The position numbers were made by a program, and so were the translations under genes. A DNA stretch of 64,000 nucleotides, taken from assembly GCF_905220415.1 (NCBI RefSeq), contig NC_059556.1:7514501-7578500 (forward strand), given 5' to 3'. The notes beneath the pieces were generated by a model. The model saw only the letters and a list, made by a program, of their open reading frames with translations. It had not been told where the DNA came from and did no database searches. Positions 56,813 to 64,000 of the stretch are shown piece after piece; the first letter of the stretch is position 1, and every line of letters starts with the position of its first letter. The DNA comes from Colias croceus. Lineage: Eukaryota > Arthropoda > Insecta > Lepidoptera > Pieridae.

Positions 56813-57307
56813 GCAAAGGGGGCGCAGGACTTAGAAAATTTTTGATGGAGTTGGTGTCATTATAACACCTATTTATTATTGTTTTATCGTAAAGATTACG
56901 CTAATAGGTATAAGCATGTTTTATAGAAAAAACTTTTTCTCTAAAATCAAAAATGGCCGAGATATTCGCCCTCAAAGATTGATGGTTTTCAAGGGAGCTG
57001 CACGTAGGCAACTAATCAACAGTTACGTTAGGTTAGGTTTAGGTTAGGTTAGCCGTTAGGTTAGGTTAGGTTAGGTTTTTAAAAAAAAAAACTACACAGT
57101 AATAGGAGCCCCGCGAAGCGGGGCTCCGTCGACGCGCAAAATCAATCTTTGAGGGCGAATATCTCGGCCATTTTTGATTTTAGAGAAAAAGTTTTTTCTA
57201 TAAAACATGCTTATATTAGCGTAATCTTTACGATAAAACAATAATAAATAGGTGTTATAATGACACCAACTCCATCAAAAATGTTCTAAGTCCTGCGCCC
57301 CCTTTGC
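56813..57307. mobile_element. Foldback element with telomere-like repeats in its loop
   Basis: Two arms of about 165-170 bp (56,813-56,983 and 57,142-57,307) are near-perfect inverted repeats, ending GCAAAGGGGGCGCAGGAC and GTCCTGCGCCCCCTTTGC. The loop holds TTAGG repeats (57,028-57,076), an A run and a 10-bp perfect hairpin GGAGCCCCGC / GCGGGGCTCC with loop GAA (57,105-57,127). Confidence 0.88.
57028..57076 (+). repeat. Interstitial (TTAGG)n array
   Basis: About nine TTAGG units with one TTTAGG variant and one CCG interruption. TTAGG is the canonical insect telomere repeat. Confidence 0.85.
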
Positions 57308-57665
57308 TTTAGGCGGACCGGTTTGGTATCGATCCAGTAACACCCCCTGCTATTTATTTTTTCAAATTTTCAATGTACAGAATTGACCCTTCTACAGATT
57401 TATTATATGTATAGATTATATTAATGAGTTACGGTGAAAATTCTTACCTTTAGTAAATTTAAAGCTAATAACTATATCGCAAGGATGCAATTTACTATAA
57501 TAATATTTACCAAGTTTTTTAATAATCAAAGTTCCTTAATTTTACAAAAATAAACTTAAATTGTTTAATAGATCGATCATAAAACTTACTACTTTATAAA
57601 AATCGGGATGCACAATACAATAAATAAATAAAGTTTACAATCTGATAACAACTCCTTTCCTTAAA

Positions 57666-57923
57666 ATGTCTTTAGTACACAATAGTCAATACACATATAA
57701 ATGCCGTGTACAGAATGCTAATCTTACGTATGTGAAAGCATTGACAAATCCCGTCCAATATATCAGTAGGAATGGACCGGAACACAGTAATTACGCGTCA
57801 AACAAAGGGACGAATGTAAATATAGTATATCGCGGACAGACAGACGTATGTGAAAATTATACAGTGTGTGATGCAGTTACGGTAATGTCAGAGCATTTGA
57901 TACGAGAAGAAATTGTTACGTAA
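57666..57923 (+). CDS. Possible short unknown protein, 85 residues
   Basis: An ATG-started frame of 85 codons in otherwise non-coding DNA. Its composition is not what AT-rich spacer usually gives: it is balanced, with four Cys and mixed polar residues, for example YTYKCRVQNANLTYVK and YRGQTDVCENYTVC. TATAAA at 57,595-57,600 lies 66 bp before the ATG. There is no signal peptide or membrane segment, and I do not recognise a family. It could be a chance frame, a gene remnant or one exon of a larger gene. Confidence 0.3.
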   Translation: MSLVHNSQYTYKCRVQNANLTYVKALTNPVQYISRNGPEHSNYASNKGTNVNIVYRGQTDVCENYTVCDAVTVMSEHLIREEIVT

Positions 57924-58980
57924 AGTGTTCGGTTTTGTAATTGGAGTATTTTGTGACGTTTTATTTAGACTGTAGTTTCAACTTTCAAGATCGGTTACGG
58001 TGTAAAGCATTAGACAAAACGATAGCAAAGAAAAACTGAAATTCTGTTATAAAATATTATTGGACAATTCGACAGTAAATATTTTTCAGTCTTCTATTTA
58101 ACCATTATGATAGGTATAGCCATTATGATAGATTGGACAAAGATGCGGGCAACAGCTAGTTTTAAAAACGTGTCGTATTTGATAATGTATACAGAAATGA
58201 AACTGAAAAAAGTCTTTAAATACAACGAAACTTTTGAAATTTAACTAAAAATCTTCCACTTAAGCCATTCAACCGAGCATAAAGATACCTACTACGCTAT
58301 CATAAACAAGAGTACACACCTAAATTCTGGTCATTAAATAGGGATTTGGAGGGTCGAGTGGACTAAAATAAAGTTAGTCTCGGCTCTTCAGCACTATTGA
58401 GGAGTGCAGGTGATTAATACACCTCTTTATAGCTAATCTTAGATGAGATACGTAATGGCTACGCTATTAACATGGATATTAGATCTAAAGTAAATGCTGG
58501 TTATATGGGCCTGCTTTTGTTCACGGGTCTTGTGATGAACGAATATTTACTAAGCTTTAACGAAAATATGGTTGAATCTGGGTGAAATTTAGCAGCATAC
58601 TTATATGCTGCTTTTTATTCTGTATCCGCGGGAGTGAAGCCAAGAGTGAGTGTTAAATAATGTGTGAGAAATGGTATGTGTGTAGTGTGTACTACACAAA
58701 ATAATGTTCGCAGTATTATTTTGTAATGTTTGTTGTAAAGCGGGTTTTTTAAGGTAATGTGTGGTATTTCGAATATCCTTGAAGTAAATGGATCGATGAC
58801 CTAACGTGCTTTTGAAGAAAATACAGTAAACAATTTCTGAAAGGAGGTCCGGGATATTACTGTAATTATGTTTCCATAGAATTATGGACAAAATTGGACA
58901 TGTAAATATAAGTTTGAATGTGTGAGAAAATAATAATTGAGATAACCTAGAAGAAAATACATCTATCATACCACGTTATA

Positions 58981-61042
58981 CAGGGTGGCCCGTTTTCAGT
59001 GGTCCAAAAAATTTTTTCAGCTTGAGAGCATCATGAGTAATCATTTAAAACAAACTTTAGTTAAGCGAAAACTTATGGTTTAGAAATTATGATTTTTTTT
59101 TTAAATAATCCGAAGTTTCAATGTTTTTGACACAAAACTACTCTGTTATGAAAACTACTGCACCGAATTGAATGAAATTTGGTATAGGTATAGCGCAATA
59201 ACCTACCTATCGCGCTATAGGCTCATCTTGTGTAAATAATTACACTGCATTTTTTTATTTTAACTTTTTCTGTAGTTTTTTGAATTTCTCGGCAAAATGT
59301 CGATTTTTCGAAAAAATCCTGTGAAAAAAAAATGTACCACCAAGGTTTTGCTGGTACTGCTAAAAACTTCCTTAACATAAGGTTATTCTTTACACAAAAA
59401 ATCATAGTTGTCCTTCGATTGTAACATCTTCAAAAACAATATCATGTGCATTAACACATGAAAATCGAAAAATTACGAAATTTACCATAATTCAATTTTA
59501 ATCATTTGGAACGGCCAATTTTTGGTTAAAGAACCATTTATTGCCATAAAAGTCGTTACAAATCAGTATTCACATGGCTATAAAAGTTAAAATGAATGAA
59601 ATAAAATTTTTACCTGCTAGCCAAGATAACTTTACTTTATTCTAATGTCAATTTATTGAGTTTTTTTTTTGTTATTTAGTTTTTAGGTTTAAATCTTAAT
59701 AAAAGGTTTGGAGAATCAATAAAACAACATAAATATTAATTAACATATTGTTTATTTTTTACAAAAGGTTTTCGAAATGCCGTCCGCCTTTCGCTAAACA
59801 TAATCTGCATCTGCGTAAGAAATTTCTTCGCAGCCTATTAAATGGCTGCCGGCTTTCTTTAATGGCTGTTATAGCCATTTGAATTTATGCCTATAAATAA
59901 CCATAAATTCATTATACATTATACATTCATTCATATTTGTATACCAGTTTATGGTATTATACCATTTAATACCATAGGTTCATACCTATCCGGAGAGGAG
60001 GATCGGTCGCGGTGGCACCATCCACTGGCCAGCCTGTTCACCCGACTTGAACCCCGTTGATTTTTTCATTTGGGGATACATTAAGGAGATTGTGTACGCA
60101 CGGGAGAGCACATCGGAGCAAGAATTGGAGGAAAATTCAAGTGGCTATAACAGCCATTAAAGAAAGCCGGCAGCCATTTAATAGGCTGCGAATAAATTTT
60201 CTTACGCAGATGCAGATTATGTTTAGCGAAAGGCGGACGGCATTTCGAAAACCTTTTGTTAAAAATAAACAATATGTTAATTAATATTTATGTTGTTTTA
60301 TTGATTCTCCAAACCTTTCATTAAGATTTAAACCTAAAAACTAAATAACAAAAAAAAAAACTCAATAAATTGACATTAGAATAAAGTAAAGTTATCTTGG
60401 CTAGCAGGTAAAAATTTTATTTCATTCATTTTAACTTTTATAGCCATGTGAATACTGATTTGTAACGACTTTTATGGCAATAAATGGTTCTTTAACCAAA
60501 AATTGGCCGTGCCAAATGATTAAAATTGAATTATGGTAAATTTCGTAATTTTTCGATTTTCATGTGTTGAATGCACATGATATTGTTTTTGAAGATGTTA
60601 CAATCGAAGGACAACTATGATTTTTTGTGTAAAGAATAACCTTATGTTAAGGAAGTTTTTAGCAGTACCAGCAAAACCTTGGTGGTACATTTTTTTTTCA
60701 CAGGATTTTTTCGAAAAATCGACATTTTGCCGAGAAATTCAAAAAACTACAGAAAAAGTTAAAATAAAAAAATGCAGTGTAATTATTTACACAAGATGAG
60801 CCTATAGCGCGATAGGTAGGTTATTGCGCTATACCTATACCAAATTTCATTTAATTCGGTCCAGTAGTTTTCATATCAGAGTAGTTTTGTGACAAAAACA
60901 TTGAAACTTCGGATTATTTAAAAAAAAAATTCATAATTTCTAAACCATAAGTTTTCGCTTAACTAAAGTTTGTTTTAAATGATTACTCATGATGCTCTCA
61001 AGCTGAAAAAAATTTTTGGACCACTGTAAACGGGCCACCCTG
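58981..61042. mobile_element. 2.06-kb palindromic mariner-type element
   Basis: TA flanks both ends (58,979-58,980; 61,043-61,044). Left arm about 58,981-59,884 and right arm about 60,135-61,042 are inverted copies of about 905 bp, starting CAGGGTGGCCCGTTTTCAGT and ending with its complement. Identical 60-codon frames occur in each arm (59,405-59,223 minus; 60,617-60,799 plus), which shows how little the arms differ. The unique centre (about 250 bp) carries transposase sequence. Confidence 0.9.
59987..60300 (+). pseudogene. Mariner-type transposase, C-terminal fragment
   Basis: Translation from about 59,987 reads ERRIGRGGTIHWPACSPDLN and then PVDFFIWGYIKEIVY, the region with the second catalytic Asp of IS630/Tc1/mariner transposases (SPDLNP). 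It stops at 60,152-60,154 after a frameshift. The usual C-terminal stretch CRLCLAKGGRHFENLL is visible in another frame at about 60,207-60,255. The N-terminal DNA-binding half and the first catalytic Asp are missing, so it cannot work. Confidence 0.85.
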
Positions 61043-61118
61043 TATTATCATTTAATTATATATTAGGTTAAGTTTGATGAGTACCATTTAAGTGCAATTG
61101 TCACAACACCAAATAATG

Positions 61119-63806
61119 TTATTGATTAAGAATCTTATGAGCATGGGTAAATTGTATGACCACAATTAAATGGCTAATGCAAACACTAATGTAACTAATG
61201 GGCATGGAGAGGTTGAGCCGAATCGCTCGCCATATTGTGATCTTGAACGGCCGAAGCTTCATATACAGGTACGCTTGCCGTGTCTCCAGGAGCAATTTTT
61301 CATCTGTAAATTAAAAGAAGATGAATTGATGAGAATTTAAGTTTTTTTTAATACCTTTAGAACTTTTTTATTATTTCAAATTTGTATATAGTTTATATTC
61401 TTCGACTATTGTGAGGTTCGGGTGCATTTCACCTTTGATTGCAGAATGATATCAATTTTCTTTTTCTTTAGACATTTCATTGAAGTTTTATAACTGTAGT
61501 GCAGTTTCTTAATACAATTAGACATACTAAATAAAAATAATATAGTAAAAATAAAGTAGTAGGTACACGTTTTTTAGTACATACAGGTATGTGATTATTA
61601 AATTAAATTAAATTTTCATAGAATATGAACTGCACAAATTATCACAGAAAGTAATTATTTATTTTTAAAATGAGGTTATCTCCATCACTTTCAAGTGGGT
61701 TATACTCACCTGTGCAAGACAATATTTGCTTCCACAGAGATTTTAGGATTTGCTCATATTCGTTATTTATCAATTCAGAAATAATCGCTGGTATAAACAG
61801 TAATGTTAGAGTTTGAATTATTTTGATACAGCGTTGTATTGCTTTTAGGTAGTCCTGAAATTGAAATCAATATAAACATATAGTTTCGCCGTCCCCGGAG
61901 AATAAAATGATAATAGCAAAAACATAACTTTTCAGGAGAAATAAAAAACCAATACTTGTCTTTATCTCGCAAAGCAATAGACGTAGAGAGATAAAAAAAG
62001 GCTCAGAGGTAGCTAATTTTTTAACCTTTTATTATGTTTCAAAATATTTTTAATAACTTTAAGAGAACTGAAGATAATTAAAATTTAAAAAGTTAGTAGC
62101 ACTTGACTGAAATGTAAATTTACTAATACACACTTATCATTTTATTCTCGTTTATATTGGACATATGCATTAATGGATAATATCCAATGAACTTTTATTC
62201 TGTTTTTTTTTTTAAACAATATTAGAGTAATCAACTATTATTACATAAAAAATGAAGACGATAAAAAGTAATAAAAATCAGTCTTCCTGATCATCATCGT
62301 GATCATAATGTACATGGTCATACGTATGGCGCCAAAACATATTTTTACGAGAATAAAATGATAATAGGCGTTCGTCATTATTTCGCCGTTTCTTTCTTCC
62401 GAGAATATTATTGTAAAAGTTATTACCACATAAAGAGTGAAGAAACTTTTTCGCTATCATAGTACTATCTTTTTTTTCTAGTACGAATATGTTGTGGGAA
62501 AAAGCAGTGAATATTATTGTAATATATTATAACTTTGTGGATTACAGGAGAAAAAATACAAAAAAAATTGTATAGATGTATTAGGCTACGTAGGCTTCAA
62601 ATATCGAAAAACAATAAAACTATGGTAATGGCGATTATCATTTTATTCTCCGGGGACGGCGGTTTATATTTATACAAATGACGGCGTTCGACGACGAAAG
62701 AAAGAAGAAAGAAAGAAAGAAATTTTAACGTGTATTTTATTTATTGTAAGGTTAGTTTGGTAATCTATAAACACTGCACCTATCGAGGAAAATTGTTTTT
62801 ACTATTTACAATCGATACACATTTTAGCAATTTTGTGATACACTCTTATAATAAATAACTGCACCTAATAACGTATGGTACCAAACCAAAAAATGTTTTA
62901 GTACCTATAAACGTACCTACTACACATTTTGAAACATTTTTATGATACTTACATGCTTAAAACACAGCTTCATTGTCTCATAAACGAAATATATCATCTG
63001 AGGATAGCACGTCAGTAAGATTATCATCAACTGGAAAAATTGTAAATTAAGTTTAATATGAGTTTTGTAAAATGTTTCTCACATATTATTAACTACAAAT
63101 GTATATGTTCATATTTAGGTACCCCAAGTTGTATCTCCTTGCTGGCTTTACAAAAATTATTCAATATCTTCTTATAAACCAACAAACAGTTTTTGGTATT
63201 CTTAATTTTTATTTTTACTTGCTCGTTGCCAATCACGTTGAATTTTATAAATTTACGTTCAAATAACAACCTCAGTGACTTCATACGGATATAAATAAGG
63301 TCCAGTAAAATTATGTGTGGTAAATAACTAAAAACCAATGTTAAAGATACCGGTGTTGAGCATAATACAATAATACTTGGGTAATTATTTATGTAGAAGA
63401 GTAATATGGTAACAGCTATATAAAATATAAACAATAACCATATGAATACAATACGATTTGATACAAGTACAGTTTTACAACCTAGGAGGTGATCTATTTT
63501 GTGAATTGATGTAATGGATTTGAGAATAGACGTCTCAAAAAACATAGATGTTATTGTTCCGCAAAATAACTCCACTGTTAGAAACAATCGACCGTCTAAA
63601 GGAGTTGCCATCCAATATATAACATAAGCAAGTGCAATTAAACAGGAATATCCCAAACAATATGATATTTTTAAAAACTTGTACAATTTCGAAGTTTCAC
63701 ACTCATAGTAATGGCCCGTTAATAATCTAAAGAACATCATAATAGTAAAAAGTAAATTTGAATCTTTTCTTTCTTCGTTCAAAGTATGTGTATTGAAACT
63801 ATGCAT
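61119..63806 (-). CDS. GrG: gustatory receptor, intact, inverted
   Basis: Minus-strand exons: 63,806-63,123, 63,030-62,953, 61,854-61,710 and 61,303-61,119, giving 363 residues with intron phases 0, 0 and 1. I start at ATG 63,806 (MHSFNTHTLNEERK), which aligns with GrA and GrE; an upstream in-frame ATG at 63,821 would add five residues. Family marks are GHYYECETSKLYKFL, FFETSILKSITSIHKIDHLL, PHIILLDLIYIRMKSL and SHLIVVIQF in the last segment. It is closest to GrE and GrA by the N-terminus. Intron 2 is 1.1 kb long because it holds a 775-bp transposon-like insertion. The promoter element is conserved on the minus strand. It is a seven-pass receptor with unknown ligand. Confidence 0.88.
61887..62661. 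mobile_element. Non-autonomous transposon in GrG intron 2
   Basis: Inverted ends CGCCGTCCCCGGAGAATAAA (left) and its complement TTTATTCTCCGGGGACGGCG (right), each next to GTTT. Part of the terminal repeat (GAGAATAAAATGATAA) recurs internally in both orientations at about 62,133-62,151 and 62,350-62,366, so the element is internally palindromic or nested. No coding region is seen. Confidence 0.8.
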
Positions 63807-63888
63807 TTTGCTCACGACCACTTTCTACTAAAGTTAGAGACAATTTATTATAATAATTAATATAATGTTATTGTTTGACTTCGCGTAT

Positions 63889-63904
63889 CTCATTAAGTTG
63901 AGTG
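63889..63904 (-). promoter_or_regulatory. GR promoter element upstream of GrG
   Basis: CACTCAACTTAATGAG on the minus strand, 98 bp before the GrG ATG. The nearer block keeps ACTTTAGTA but has lost the rest. Confidence 0.68.
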
Positions 63905-64000
63905 GAAGATAAGTAAAGTGGTGATGAACAAATAAATGTTGGTGTTTGATGTTTTAATTTCTTTTATCGAAGTGTAGTAATTATTCTAAAATCTATACCT
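63905..64000. other. Right edge, upstream of GrG
   Basis: AT-rich sequence that continues the GrG upstream region. No feature seen. Confidence 0.5.

Larger units (their letters stand above)
56705..57415 (-). mobile_element. Helitron-like element, family R2, with nested foldback
   Basis: CTAG at 56,705-56,708 after A, and GA|T at 57,414-57,416. The outer parts match 31,776-32,090; the middle is replaced by a 495-bp foldback element (56,813-57,307). Confidence 0.8.
50354..61118. other. Repeat-filled gap between GrF and GrG
   Basis: About 10.8 kb without a recognised receptor gene. It holds SINE, MITE, Helitron-like and mariner-type insertions listed separately. The stretches 53,520-56,380 and 57,924-58,978 show nothing I can name, apart from a possible degraded Helitron-like copy ending at about 55,940 (GGGGACAGCTAG, then T). 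A 122-codon minus-strand frame at 58,969-58,601 matches no family. Confidence 0.55.

Noticed and set aside
58601..58969. 122-codon minus-strand frame
   Set aside because: It matches no receptor, enzyme or transposon family I know and lacks promoter signs. It may be an old LINE fragment, but this could not be supported.
59223..60799. Two identical 60-residue proteins as duplicated genes
   Set aside because: They are the same sequence in the two arms of the palindromic transposon and have no coding sign beyond being open.

Overview
The window looks like nuclear DNA of a lepidopteran (moth or butterfly). It is AT-rich and has short GT-AG introns. Three conserved animal genes read clearly as insect orthologues. 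The spacers carry repeat classes typical of Lepidoptera: small Helitron-like elements ending CTAG, tRNA-derived SINEs, LINE 3' ends with (AAAT)n tails and many hairpin MITEs. The (TTAGG)n insect telomere motif also appears once inside a repeat. The species cannot be named from the sequence alone.

Layout. From 1 to 14.9 kb lies a compact housekeeping block: the 3' part of Taf3 (+, PHD-finger subunit of TFIID), converging on Afg3l2 (-, mitochondrial m-AAA protease), which is divergent from Stk40 (+, seven coding exons, pseudokinase). From 14.9 to 30.4 kb is a long spacer with a Jockey-like LINE end (15.5-16.1 kb), a quiet AT-rich stretch (16.1-22.4 kb), a 148-bp tandem repeat that runs directly into a broken RTE-like LINE (22.8-24.6 kb), and several MITEs. 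A single-exon short-chain dehydrogenase gene (-) lies at 30.46-31.23 kb. From 31.2 to 36.5 kb is repeat-rich spacer, including a decayed mobile-element ORF1 interrupted by a TTAA-flanked MITE.

From 36.6 to 63.9 kb lies an array of insect gustatory receptor (GR) genes, called GrA to GrG here. GrA is a 5' fragment cut off by a MITE. GrB, GrC, GrD, GrE and GrF are intact on the + strand, and GrG is intact on the - strand beyond a 10.8-kb repeat-filled gap. All six intact genes share one four-exon plan: a long first exon, a 78-bp second exon, phase 0, 0 and 1 introns, and a last exon with the end of the seventh membrane segment. I joined the exons by hand into proteins of 351-366 residues. All except GrF carry the same promoter block about 90-115 bp before the ATG. 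GrB and GrC are a recent tandem duplication of about 2.6 kb.

The most notable observations are four. (1) The last GR exon is almost identical between otherwise diverged paralogues, and GrC shares two variants with GrD rather than with its sister GrB, which points to gene conversion. (2) The family signature TYhhhhhQF is replaced by SHhhhhhQF in every copy. (3) A 2.06-kb near-perfect palindrome at 58,981-61,042 is a mariner-type element made of two inverted copies of its own 3' end. (4) A foldback element at 56,813-57,307 has insect telomere repeats in its loop and sits inside a Helitron-like element. Everything here is read by eye; no database search was run.
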